DNA from: Vombatus ursinus
Taxonomy: Eukaryota > Chordata > Mammalia > Diprotodontia > Vombatidae
DNA length: 64,000 nt
Assembly: GCF_900497805.2 (NCBI RefSeq)
Contig: NW_020949602.1
Location: 7,063,380 to 7,127,379, forward strand
Direction: 5' to 3'
Below, piece after piece: positions 46,757 through 57,330 of this stretch (the first letter of the stretch is position 1; each line of letters starts with the position of its first letter). The notes under the pieces are model-generated. The model was not told where the DNA came from. It did no database searches and was given only the letters and a program-made list of their open reading frames with translations. The position numbers were made by a program, and so were the translations under genes.

Positions 46757-46968
46757 CTTTTGGACAGTCATTTGGGGGTTTTTAAAGTCCATCTGGAAGA
46801 AATTGCCCAATATGGGCAGCCCAGGAGGGCGGGGGGGTAGTTGAGATGCTGCCTCCTCCTCTGCAGATACTGTGCCAGGATCAGGAGGATAGCAGAGAAG
46901 AGAAGGAGGGTCTGCAGGGGGGCTCTTTCCCAAAGCGAAAGGAGCATGGTTCCCAGAGAAAGCTGCAT
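46757..46968 (-). pseudogene. CYP2J-like exon 1 (copy B), frameshifted and donor lost
   Basis: It starts MQLSLGTMLLSLWERAPLQT with a signal anchor (LLLFSAILLILAQYL) and the basic QRRRQ stretch. In the proline hinge, the text for PPGPPG is one base short within a C/G homopolymer, so the frame turns to PPALLGCP. The original frame resumes as PPGLPILGNFFQMDFKNPQM in another frame, ending VQK. The exon edge reads AAG|ATAAGG in place of AAA|GTAAGG. Length is 212 bp against 213 in copy A. Copy B thus lacks a usable start exon. Confidence 0.86.
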
Positions 46969-47127
46969 TTTTCCTGCTCTGGCACCAAGGCCAGACAAGT
47001 CAAGTTTCTCCTCCCTCTTTGTCTTCCTACAGCAACAGCTGTGGCTCCGGGCCCACCAGGAGCAGAGTTCACGTGAGGGACAAAGCTCAAGCTGTGTTTG
47101 TCCCCTTGGAGCTGCTGCCTGGGCTGG

Positions 47128-47134
47128 TTTCATA
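47128..47134 (-). promoter_or_regulatory. Degenerate TATA box, copy B
   Basis: TATGAAA stands where copy A has TATAAAG, in otherwise similar surroundings, 160 bp above the old start codon. Confidence 0.45.
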
Positions 47135-47221
47135 GGCCAGCCAGTGAGAGCTCCAGGGAGTGCCCACCTCCCCTCTGTGCCCCAGCTCTCTCCCGTCTCC
47201 CAGGGCCTGTCTCCTGGGGGC

Positions 47222-47262
47222 AAACACACACGCACACACACACACATGCACACACACACATG
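47222..47262. repeat. (CA)n microsatellite next to the copy B promoter
   Basis: Interrupted CA repeats lie about 90 bp above the degenerate TATA. Copy A lacks them at the same place. Confidence 0.9.
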
Positions 47263-47605
47263 CACTCACTCCACCATCCCTCCCACCTCTTTAAAAAATA
47301 CCTGGGCTTGTCTGCTGCAAACCAGAGTGACAACTTGGCCGGAATAACCTGAGAAGGCTCCATACACAGATCCACCCAGTGGGGCCCAAATCACAGGGCC
47401 AGGCCTTTGAGTCAAGAAGGGACCCAGAACGTCATCCTCTTGTTTAGGAGAGGGGCGAGCTAAGGTCCAGAGAGGCCAGGAAACTGACAAGGCCCCACAG
47501 CTCTTTGTAAGTTTCAGAGCCTTCATCAGAACCCAACTCAGCTGGCTTGAAGCCAACACTCTTCTCCCTATTACAAACTGGCTCCTAATGGGCTTGACAA
47601 CTAAC

Positions 47606-48142
47606 ACAGAGGAACTCTCAACCTGGGGTCCAGGGACCGGCAAGGAGAGTGTGGACAGATTTCAGTGGGCTTGTGAACTTGAATGAGAGAAAAAAATTTC
47701 AACTTTATAGGAATAATTAGAATAAAATCCCAATAGATTTGAAAGAAATTGGGATAATTAGAATAAAATTCTAATAGAATTAGAACAAACTACAATAAAA
47801 TTCCAATAGAATTGGAATAAATAAGAATAAAATGCCGATAGAATTGAAATAAATTAGAACAAAATTCTAATATAAGTGGAATATATTGGAATAAATTGAA
47901 TAAATCCCAATACAATTGGAACAAATGAAATAAAGATCCAACATAATTGGAATAAAATTCCCATATAATTGGATTAAATTGGAATGCAATTCTAATATAA
48001 TTGAAATAAAATTCCAACATATTTCAATGTAATTGGAATTTCATTTGTATTCCTATGCATGTTATTTTATGCATTTACAATGTCATTCTGAGAAAGAATC
48101 CATAGGCTTCAGCAGACTGCCCAAGGTGTTCAGGACACCAAG
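47606..48142 (-). mobile_element. hAT remnant hosting a minisatellite, copy B
   Basis: Ends read 'aactctcaacctggggtcca' and 'tgcatttacaatgtcattct', then 'agactgcccaaggtgttcag'. The minisatellite of GGAATAAA/ATTCCAAT units occupies about 47,700-48,030. It is the partner of 15,590-16,110. Confidence 0.65.
47700..48030. repeat. AT-rich minisatellite, copy B
   Basis: The same family of 20-35 bp units as at 15,680-16,015. A 76-codon open frame rich in Phe, Tyr, Asn and Ile is a by-product of the repeat. Confidence 0.85.
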
Positions 48143-49340
48143 TTGGAAACCATCTTCTCTGACAGGCGGGCACTTCTATGTGTTTGGAACTACTTTCCAA
48201 ACCTCCCTCAATCTATGTGGTTGGGACCAGGAGTCAAGGGTGAAGGGAAATCCTTGTGTTTTCCCTTCCAATGTTCTTTGTGGAACAATGGGTAGAAAGC
48301 TGATTTGGCATCAGAGGGCCTGGGCTTGAATTTCAGCTCTTCCAGTTTTGCTTCCCTGGAGCTCTATTTCCTCCTCTATAAAAAAGGAAGTTGAACTATC
48401 AGAGGTGTCAAACACAAGACCCCTGCCCGAAGCATCATAGCTCTTCACTCCTGAGTAGGTTCCGGGGGCAAATTAAAATGTAATTTAGGAATGTTAAAAC
48501 AAAATAAAGATACCACACAACATAGATAACACCAGTATGTGGTTTTCTAAGTCTGCAGGTTGACAGGTCTGAATTAGATGACCTCTGAGGTCCCTTTCCA
48601 CTCGAAAGCTAAGCTCTTTAGCTATGAAACGAAAGTCTATGTCCCCATCCTCAGGCATCATGTAAACAAGAGGTAAAGGGTAAGGAGATACCTTTTGGAC
48701 AAAAGGCCAATCAATGACCCACGGTTTATTTATGAACCGTGGAATGTTTTATCTGGAAGAAGTCTTAGAGATGATAGGGTAGTAGGGTCACTGATGTGGA
48801 GCTGGAGGGTTCTCAGAGGCCATCTAGTTCAATGTTTTCATTTTACAGATGAGGAAATTGAGGCACAAAGGAGATGGGACTTCCCAGTGGGGACCATCAT
48901 TAATCACCATTTTCTTAATATTCTATAGAGATTTGAAGTTTACCAGGAACTTTGTGTGTATTATCTCATTTGTTCTTTACAACAACCCTTTAAATTAAAT
49001 GATTGCTATGCCCACTTTAGAGATGGAGAAACTGAGCCTGAGAGAGGTTCAGAGCATTGCTGAGGGTTGCATAGCTAAGATTGAGGCAAGATCTGAATTC
49101 AGGTCTTCTGACCCCAAGTGCAAGGCTTGCAGCTGCCAAGGTTATGTAGGTAGTCATTTGCAGGGGTGGGATTCAAACCTAGGTCCTCTGACTGAGCATT
49201 TCCCCACTATGCCATACTACCTCATATAATTGATAATTATGTTAGAAATAGTGAACAGGATGATAAAGTCTCTAAATGGTCCTCAGTCTGGCTGGATCTC
49301 TGCTGTGATTCCATCCTGCAGCTCAGACGACTCTATCTGC
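48143..49340. other. Upstream DNA of copy B, no gene seen
   Basis: It is the partner of about 16,111-17,590. It holds old SINE text near 48,830-49,225. No exon was recognised. Confidence 0.55.
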
Positions 49341-49349
49341 AGATAAATA

Positions 49350-49352
49350 GAT

Positions 49353-49385
<33 letters not shown>

Positions 49386-49490
49386 GGATAGATAAACACA
49401 CACATATACATACACATATATGTGTACACACATACATACATATACATATACAGAGAGAGACAAAGACAGAGACACAGAGAGAGAGATCAT
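49350..49490. repeat. (GATA)n and CATA/GAGA-rich microsatellite
   Basis: A GATA run at about 49,353-49,385 is followed by ACACATATACATACA text and an AGAGACA run. It is absent from copy A. Confidence 0.9.
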
Positions 49491-49946
49491 ATATACATGA
49501 TGGTCAATATTTTTGAGGAATTTAATTTAAAATTAAATGTAATTCAAATACATTTTGAGTCTTAACACTTGGGTCCAAAAACTCAATTTCTCAAACACAA
49601 GATAGACAAGATATGACAAGAGAGAGTTTGGTCGAAAAAAGAATTGGAGATTAAGTAGACAGCAAGGTCAGTATTAGTCAGTCTTTCACTAAGGCAGACA
49701 AGAAGCCTATAGCACCCCAGGTAATATGAAGAGGGGCGCAGGGCGCAGGGCGCAGAGCTAGGGAAGTGATTGCTACGCTGTCCTCTTTCCTGCTCCAACC
49801 TACTCTGGAGCATTATGTGCAGTTCTGGGCACCACAATTTTAGAAATGACACTGGTAATCTATAGAGCAGGTAAGATAGACTCACACACTTAGAACTTTA
49901 GAACCGCAAGAGGTATTAGTGTTATCCAGGCCAAACCCTTCATTTT

Positions 49947-50116
49947 GTTGTTTTTTGTTTGTTTATTTGTTTGTTTGTTTTGGTTAGGCAATGGGGTTGA
50001 GTGACTTGCCCAGGGTCACACAGCTGGTAAGTGCTATGTGTCTAAGGCTGGATTTGAACTGGGGTCCTCCTGAATCCAGGGCTGGTGCTCTATCCACTGT
50101 GCCACCTAGCTGCCCC
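49947..50116 (-). mobile_element. tRNA-derived SINE, copy B only, with target repeat
   Basis: The antisense SINE runs from a T-rich edge through 'gtgacttgcccagggtcaca' to 'gccacctagctgcccc'. Flanks 'aaacccttcatttt' and 'aaacccctcattt' are a slightly decayed target-site duplication. Copy A (near 18,365-18,390) has only one copy of that flank and no SINE. Confidence 0.85.
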
Positions 50117-50942
50117 ACTAAACCCCTCATTTCACAGATGAAGAACAGAGCTTCAGAGAGGAAAGTGACTGGTCCAGGCTCACATGGGTAGTATCAGAGC
50201 AAATATTTGAACCCAGAGCCTCTGACTCCAAAACCAGTGGTCTTTCTACTGCACCACCCTACCTCCAGATAAAAAACAACCCTTGAGATCATGCTATAGA
50301 AGAAACATTTGATGGGCTTGGGAATGCTTAACCTATAGGACAGCATGGGTATTTAGGGGGACAGGGTTGGGCATGGAACTGTCTTCACTCCTTTGAAAGG
50401 TTGCCAAGTGGAAGAAGAATTAGCTTTGTCCTGCTTGGTGCCAAAGGGCACAATTAGGAACAGAGAGGTATTTAGGCTAGATACAATGGGGGGAAAACCC
50501 ACATTTACAACTAGAGCTGTCCAAAAGTGAAAGGGATTGTTTCTTTGAAACATAGCTCCTCAGTAACCTTGCCCTGGGGGTTCTCCCTCTCTCTGATTGG
50601 AGAAGGTAGAGGGTAGACATTAAAGAATTTCTCCTAGATCCTCCATTTAAGGAGGGGCCCAGGGCAGCCACCTTATCATTTCCCACCTGACTGCAGGATT
50701 TCACCATTGTCCTCCTCCCTTTGCCTCTCATCCATCCTTTCAGCTTTTTAATGGGCTCTCTTCCTCCATTATATTATGAGTTTTTCTTTGTATCTATATT
50801 TGTGGTACCTGGCACATAGTAGGTACTTAATAAATCTTCATTGGCTGCATGCTTCTAAGAGTGATGGATTTCTTCTCAGTTGAGTTCTATAAGTAGGGAT
50901 TGGATTTCCATTCCACAGATGTGCTCTAATGGGGATTCTTCA

Positions 50943-51090
50943 ATCAATTAATAAACATTTATCATGTGCCTACTATGTGCCATGTACTGTGCTAAGTGCT
51001 GGGCATACAAAAAGAGGCAAAAGACAGCCCCTGCCCTCAAAAAGCTTACAATGTAATAGGGGAGAAAACATGCAAACAAATATAAAGGAA
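50943..51090. repeat. 'tgtgccatgtactgtgctaa' repeat family, copy B
   Basis: It is the partner of 19,182-19,345, with 'gcccctgccctcaaaaagct' also readable. Confidence 0.6.
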
Positions 51091-51439
51091 GCTATCAATG
51101 GGATAAATATCGCATCATTACAGAGAGAAGACACTCGAATTAAGAAGGGCTGGGGAAAGCTTTCTATAGAAGATGAGATTAAGACTTAGGTATGGCTAAC
51201 TAGATGCCTTTGAGGTCCCTTCCATCTTGGAGATTTTGTTTTGTGACTTCTTCATTAATCCATCAATCAATTAATCAATCCATAAGCATTTATCAATGGC
51301 TGACATTTCTATGGTGCTTTAAGGCTGGCAAAGTGCTTAACGTATATTATCTCGTTTCATCCTCACAACAGTCTTAGTGCTATTAGTGTTCCCATTTTAC
51401 AGATGAGGAAACTATGCACTTACCCCTGCTTCACATGAT

Positions 51440-52510
51440 GAAGTGGCCTTACTCCTTACCAAGGCTGACCCCTCTACTTGTTTAAGTGACCCCATTCCAC
51501 CCCATCTCCTCCAGAAGATTGTCCCCATTGTCTCATTTTCAATCTTTCTCTCTCTTTCCTTGCTCTTTCTTATTGCCTACAAGCATGCCATATATCCTCC
51601 ATCCTCGAACAACTCTCATGATCCTTCTACTCCACTATCATCTCATATCTCTTCTGACCTTTGTAGTTAAACCCTCAAGAAGGCTGTCTACAATAGGGGC
51701 TTCCACTTTTGCCTCCTCTCACTCTCTTTGTAATCCTTTATAATCCACCTTCCAACCTTATCTTTCCCCAAAAAATGCTCTCTCCAAATTGCTAATGATT
51801 TCCTAGTTGCCAAATCCAATGGTTTTTTCTTAATCCTCATTCTGCTTGACCTTTCTACAGCCTTTATACTGTGGATCACTCTCTCCTCTTTGATGCTGTC
51901 TTCTCTCTAGGTTTTCAGAACCATTCCTCTCTCCTGGATCTCCTCCCATGTCTCTGACCACTCTTCTGTCTACTTTGCTTGATCCAGATCATGCCCCCTA
52001 ACTATGGATGTCCCTCAGGGTTCTGTCCTGGGCCCTCTCCTCATCTCACTCTATACTACTTCACTTGATCTCATCTGCTCCCGTGGATTTAATGACCATC
52101 CCTCAGCTGACAATTCTCAAATCCTGCCCTAATCTTTCTGCTGACTTCCCATCTCATACCTCCAATCACCTTTTAGAAATCTCAGACTGGATTCCAGTAG
52201 ACATCTTAAACTGAACTCATTATCTTTCCCCTTAATCACTGCCCCACCTTCTAATTTTCCTATTACTGTCAAGGCTCACCACCTAGGAGCCATCCTGGCT
52301 TCCTGACTATCTCTCACCCTCTACAGCTAATATGGTGCCAAGGATTGTTGACTTCACCTTTGCAACATCTCTCAAAAATGCGACCTCTTCTCTCTTCTGA
52401 CCCTACTACCTCACTCGTGTATCACACCTGGATTATAACAATAACCCATTGGTGAGTCTGCCTCCTTCCAATCTTTCCCCACTACGATCCATCCTCCCAT
52501 TCCGGATTTT
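51440..52510 (+). mobile_element. L2 LINE, reverse-transcriptase region fragment (copy B)
   Basis: It contains the VPQGSVLGPLL block near 52,010 and about 590 bp of L2 upstream of it that copy A has lost. Text such as 'gaccccattccaccccatct' and 'tgtggatcactctctcctct' is typical L2. Confidence 0.8.
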
Positions 52511-53104
52511 GGAAAATTTCATGTGAATGGACCACAGGCTGAAGAAGCAAGAAGCAATAGTGAAGGTTATTGGGTACTTTGTTTTTGTTTTTCTGAAAAA
52601 TGGATATCCTGGTTGGGAAACAGTGGCACTTTGCTACTGGTGTGTCCGTCTTTTCTGTAATGATCTTACCTTGATAGGAGCTCTCTACAGCATGTCAGAC
52701 TATTAAAACAGCCAGTGATGAACCATGGATGTTGTCTCTCAGAAACATTCTTTGTATTCCATACAGGAGTTAGAAAGTGTCTACATGGGACATAGATTCT
52801 CTTGAAATATAGATTTTTCCAGCTGGAATGTGTTGCTTTTTACTTTTCTGAAAAACTCTCTTTTCCTCTGCTCATCAATTACCACATTCTCGCAAAGGCA
52901 GATTTATAACCAGAAAAGAAGTTATTTACAAAACTGTTTAGGGGATCACAAATTTGAGCAAGGGGGGGATCTTAGAGGCAAAGGAGTCAAACTACCTCTT
53001 TCCACAAATGAGGAAACTGAGGCACAGAAAAGCTATATAGAAAATTTTGAAGCAATATTTAAACCCAGATTTTCTCTCATATTTTGCCTCTAACATTTAA
53101 TTCC

Positions 53105-53320
53105 TGTGTAACCTATGTGGCACAGTGGATTGAGCACTGGACTTGGAGTCTGGAAGACTCACTCGTGAGTTCAAATCTGGCCTGAGACACTTACTAGCTG
53201 TGTGACCCTGGGCAAGTCACTTAGCCCTGTTTGCCTCAGTTTCCTCATCTGTTAAATGAAGAAGTCTGAGTAGATGGCCTCTGCGGTCTCTTTAGCTTTA
53301 AATTTATATTTCTACAATTT
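53105..53320 (+). mobile_element. tRNA-derived SINE, shared with copy A
   Basis: Text: 'tatgtggcacagtggattga', 'gtgtgaccctgggcaagtca'. Partner of 20,755-20,975. Confidence 0.8.
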
Positions 53321-53559
53321 ATTATTGCTGTCAATGATACTTTCCCACTGACATATGCCAAGTTAAGTTAACCTCTTTTCCCCTCTATTTCTTCATCTAT
53401 AAAGTAAGGGAGTTGGTAGTAATATTTCCAAGGCATCTTCTAGGTCAATGATCACTGATTCTATAAATCTAGGATTTGTGGTCGCTAGAGGTGGCAAACT
53501 AATATTCAAAATACATGAAGCAATATACAATGTACAACAGCAGTGTGGCTACCTACCCT

Positions 53560-54340
53560 CTGGCCTTTCAGAACCCTCTGAATTCCAGAACCTGAAACTA
53601 ACTCCCCAAAAGTCTTTGGCAGTGAAATAGTCCAAGAACCCAAGAATAATGAAAGTAGTTGAGAACTTAACAACCAAAGCTTATACCTAGCAAGCTGCAG
53701 TTGGTTAAAGAATGTATGATGATTCAGCCACATGCCCACTAATTCTGATCTCCATCATTTCAGGTTCTTTTAAGTACTCACCCCCATTTGAGTACCCACC
53801 CCCTCCATATTTTCCCATTTAAATGCAGACTCAGAATTGTGCCATTCAGATAAGCCACATCTGTCAGGGTTCTTTCATCATTGCCCCCAAATTTTGGAGT
53901 CACTTGTGACAAGGGCACTATGACCCAGTAAGGACACAATCAATCTCACTGGGAACTCCATGTTTGTCCCACCCTCATTCTCCACCCTCTCCATATAGCC
54001 TAAATCAAAGCTCACTCTAGGGGCAAACAAGCCAATCCCCCAGGATCAAGGTCCAGACTCACCCATCCCCTGCCCAAAAAATACCTTTAAACCACTCCTA
54101 CTGTCCACACTCAACAGCCACACAATCATTATTGCTCCCTTGTTCTTATGCCAGTATTCAATTTAGTTTTTCCACAGTCACTCAGCAATGTATACGTACA
54201 AGTCCAGGGAATGTCCTGACTGCTTCTTAAAGGATTTGGGAGTGGGGATATAGAATTAACAGCTCCATTTCTAAACATAAAGCCCCCACAGAGTCTGTCT
54301 TATGACTGTACAATTTTTGGACTAGATCTGTGGTTTTATT
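53560..54340. other. Non-coding stretch shared by both copies
   Basis: Partner of 21,230-22,030. No gene or known repeat was recognised. Confidence 0.5.
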
Positions 54341-54469
54341 ACTCTGGGGATGGGGATAATAATAACACCCGCCTCTCAGGGTTATTGCAAGGATCACATG
54401 AGATAATCATTGTAAAGCACTTAGCACATTGTCTGGCATGTAGTAACCACTATGTAAATGTTAACTAGT

Positions 54470-55080
54470 GTTATCTTCCTAAAGTGCAGGTCTGACCATA
54501 TCACCCCCTCCTCAATAAACCCAATAAACTCCCTATCGCCTCCAGCATCAAATGCAAAATCTTCCACTTGGCATTCGAACTGCTTTGCAACCTTAGGCCC
54601 TCCTACTTTTCCAGTGTTCTTACATGTTATTCCTCACTCATGTACTCTGATGCAGTGACACTGGTCCCTGGGTAGTTCCATGAACAAGACACTCCATTGG
54701 AAGGCTTCAGGCATTTTCTCAGGATTAGATCCTCTGCCTGAAACACTCTCCCTCATCTACTCTGATTACTAACCCCCTGGCTTCTTTTAATTCCCAACTA
54801 AAATCCCACCTTCTGCAGGAAATCTTGCCTGACCCTTCTCATTTCCAGTGCCTTCCCTTTGTTAATTATTAAGCATTTTATACATATTATTTCACTTGGT
54901 CCTCATAATAGCCTTATGAGGTAGGTATCATTATTACTCCCATTTTACAGCTGAGGAAACTGAGGCAGGCAGTGGTTAAGTGACTTGCCCACAGTCACAC
55001 ATCTAGAAGGTGTTTGAGGCCAGATTTGAACTCAGTCAGGTCTTTCTGACTTCAGGCTCTGCACTCTGGCACCACCTAGC
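54470..55080. mobile_element. L2 3' part (+) followed by antisense SINE
   Basis: L2 text 'cctaaagtgcaggtctgacc' and 'aactccctatcgcctccagc' covers 54,470-54,860. An antisense SINE with 'cagctgaggaaactgaggca' and 'ctggcaccacctag' follows at 54,860-55,080. Partner of 23,168-23,815. Confidence 0.75.
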
Positions 55081-55524
55081 TGAAGTGGAATGATATGTAA
55101 CAAACCATCATCTTTATCATACTCCTTGATCTTGAGCATTAAGTAAGGCTCTAACCTGGTCCCTCTAGTCTTCTCTCTCTGCACTTTCTCTAGGCAAATT
55201 CACCAGCTCCCGTGGGCTTAGTTATATTATACTATATACTCATGTTTCTATCCACCGGGCACCAGTGTCTCCCACGAACTTTAGTCCTGTATCACTAATT
55301 GTCTATTGGACAGCTCAAACTCTATTTTCTGTGCCCAACCCAAATCAATTTTGCAGAAATAAAAACTCATTATCTTCTACTCCTCCCAACCATGCCCCAT
55401 TCCCAACTTTTCTTTTACGGCCAAAGGTATCACCATCTTCCTGGTCACTGGTCACCCAGGCTCACAAGGAGTCATTCTCAACTCATTGCTCACACCTATC
55501 TCACATATGTAATCTAAGTCAGGC

Positions 55525-55850
55525 ATCTAGTTGACACAGTGTCTAGAGGGGGCTGGACTTGGGGTCAGGATAGATTTGAATTCAAATCCTGCCTCAGACA
55601 ATTACTAGTTATGGCCAAGTCACTTAACTTCCCTGTCTCAGGCTTCCTCAACTATAGAAATAGGGATAGTTTGTGTATGGTGTTGGGTAAGTCCCTTAAC
55701 TATTTTCGCCTCAATTTCCTCAGTTGTAACATGGGGATAATGATTGCATTTACCTCACAGAGTTGTTTGAGGATCAAATAAGATAATGTCTGTAAAGTGC
55801 TTAGCACAGTACCTGGGACTATTTAAATATTATATTGACTCATTATTGTG
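55525..55850 (+). mobile_element. tRNA-derived SINE, decayed, possibly two overlapping copies
   Basis: Two successive 'aagtcacttaac' and 'aagtcccttaac' cores are readable, followed by 'tgtaaagtgcttagcacagt'. Confidence 0.65.
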
Positions 55851-55869
55851 CGTATCAAAGAAGACAACA

Positions 55870-56470
55870 TTTATAAAGTACTTTGCTGACCTTACTCAGT
55901 CATGCAAATTCTAATTATTAGCAATGCCAAACCTTGCCTTCACCGCATCTTTCGTATACCTTCTCTTGTCTATACTCACATGATTACCACCTAGTCCAGC
56001 CCCTTATCAGCTCTCACCTGGACTGCTGCAATAGATTCCTCCTTGGTCTCCCTGCCTTCCACTCTAATCTCTCCTCCACTCGGCTACCAAAGTGATTTTC
56101 CTAAAGTTCAGGTCTCAACATGATCTCTCCCCTACTTAATAAAATTTAGTGGCTCCTCATTGTGTTTAGTATTGGATTTATTTATTTTTATTTTTTATTT
56201 TTGCTAAGCAATGGGGTCAAGTGACTTGTCCAGGGTCACTTCTCATTTTGTTTAGAAGCAAACAAGTTCTTCTATGTGTTGCTTAAGTCTCCATAACATT
56301 GTCCTTCGCTATCTTCCAGTTCTTTCTTTATATTTCTCCTCTTCACCCATTTTACTCTCCAGCCATGTTGGGCTGGCCTCTCAGCTTGTCCACACACAAG
56401 ACATTACATCTTCTGTCTCCATATCTTTGAATTGGTTGTGTTCCATGTGTAGAGTGTCTTTTTTCTTCTC
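55870..56470 (+). mobile_element. L2 LINE 3' part with SINE fragment inside
   Basis: Text 'ctcacctggactgctgcaat', 'cctaaagttcaggtctcaac' and 'agtggctcctcattgtgttt' is L2. At 56,187-56,250 a piece of antisense SINE ('gcaatggggtcaagtgactt') interrupts it. Confidence 0.75.
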
Positions 56471-56479
56471 AGTTCTACC

Positions 56480-56644
56480 TCTTAGTCAATTCAAGTCAAC
56501 AAGCATTTATTAAGTGAGAGACATTGTGCTAAATGGTAGAGATACAAAGGAAGGCAAAAGAAATCACAAAAACTCAGTTCTACCCCTCTAGAAGCTCACA
56601 GTCTAATGAGGGAGATAACATGCATGCAAACAACCATGTACAAA
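56480..56644. repeat. 'acaagcatttattaagtgag' repeat family
   Basis: The order of 'caacaagcatttattaagtg', 'cattgtgctaaatggtagag' and 'gaagctcacagtctaatgag' matches the repeat at 19,182 and 50,943. Confidence 0.6.
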
Positions 56645-56885
56645 TGAGACTGTTACTGTTGTTGATCAGTTGTGTTCAATTCTCTGTGACCCCATTTGGG
56701 GATTTCTTGGCAAAGATACTGGAGTGGTTTGCCATTTCCTTTCTCAGCTGATTTTACAGATGAGGAAACTGAGGCTAACTTGCCAAGGTCACACATCTAG
56801 TGTCAGAGGCCAGAACTGAACTCAGGAAGAGGAGTCTTTCCGACTCCAGGTGAAGAGCGCTATCCACTACACCATCTAGCTGTCC
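56645..56885 (-). mobile_element. Mar1-like SINE with Bov-B/RTE-like segment
   Basis: The text 'tgttcaattctctgtgaccc' then 'tactggagtggtttgccatt' resembles the Bov-B-derived part of Mar1 and ruminant SINEs. It is joined to an antisense tRNA-type head ending 'cactacaccatctagctgtc'. This points to mobilisation by an RTE-type LINE. Confidence 0.7.
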
Positions 56886-57164
56886 TCATAAACGAGACAC
56901 ATACAGGCAAAATTGGAGATAATCAAGAGAGAGAAGGCCCTCTCATTAAGCGGGACCAGAAAAGGCTTATTGCAAAAGGCAGGGTTGTAGGTGAGACCCG
57001 AAGGAAGCCAGAAGAAGAAAATGAGGAGGGAGAAAACTATGAAAAGGAGAGCCAATGAAAATGCTCAGGTGTAAGAAGTCTGGAAAAGGAGGAAGGGGTC
57101 TGGTTATGAAGGACTTTCAAAGTCAAACAGAAGGGTAATAGAGACCTCTTGAAGTTTATTAAAT

Positions 57165-57330
57165 GGATGTGTGTGTGTGCATGTGTGTGTATGTGTGTGT
57201 GAGAGAGAGGGAGAAATAGAGACAGAGACAGAAAGACAGAGACAGAGAAAGAGAGGAGAGAGAGACAGAGGGAGGGTGAGAGACAGAGAGAGAGACAGAG
57301 ACAGAGAGAGAGACAGAGAGAGATGGTCAG
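57165..57330. repeat. (TG)n then (GAGACA)n microsatellite
   Basis: A GT-rich run passes into AGAGACAG repeats. The Arg/Glu-rich and Leu/Ser-rich frames on either strand are artefacts. Confidence 0.9.

Larger units (their letters stand above)
32569..46968 (-). pseudogene. CYP2J-like locus copy B, pseudogene with exons 1, 2, 6, 7, 8, 9
   Basis: Six CYP2J-type exons lie in correct order and strand over 14.4 kb. Exon 1 carries a one-base deletion and an AT in place of the GT donor. Exon 2 has an in-frame stop. Exons 3-5, which code for helices B to G, are not present in the 1.8 kb between exons 2 and 6. Exon 6 has a one-base insertion and a GC donor. Exon 7 is coding-perfect but its donor is AT. 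Exons 8 and 9 look functional. The promoter TATA is changed. The two one-base indels are in homopolymers and could be sequencing errors; the other changes could not. No normal P450 could be made from this locus. It would have been an ER-bound heme enzyme of the fatty-acid epoxygenase type. Confidence 0.85.
42486..55440. repeat. Segmental duplication, copy B
   Basis: It is the partner of 6,540-24,147. The left edge falls inside an L1 3' tail ('cagtaacagcaatattgttg'), which in copy A continues leftward as a nearly complete L1. The right edge lies in text shared with A up to 'ggccaaaggtatcaccatc'. Divergence looks like roughly 15 percent by eye, with one much closer block at 46,561-46,699. Confidence 0.85.

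Noticed and set aside
46768-47265. 165-codon minus-strand frame
   Set aside because: It is the frameshifted exon 1 of copy B joined to 5' flanking sequence and a CA repeat; the N-terminal part is not coding.
46841-47347. 168-codon plus-strand frame
   Set aside because: It is antisense to copy B exon 1 and runs through a CA repeat; nothing supports it.
47790-48020. 76-codon Phe/Tyr/Ile-rich frame resembling a membrane protein
   Set aside because: It is created by the AT-rich minisatellite.
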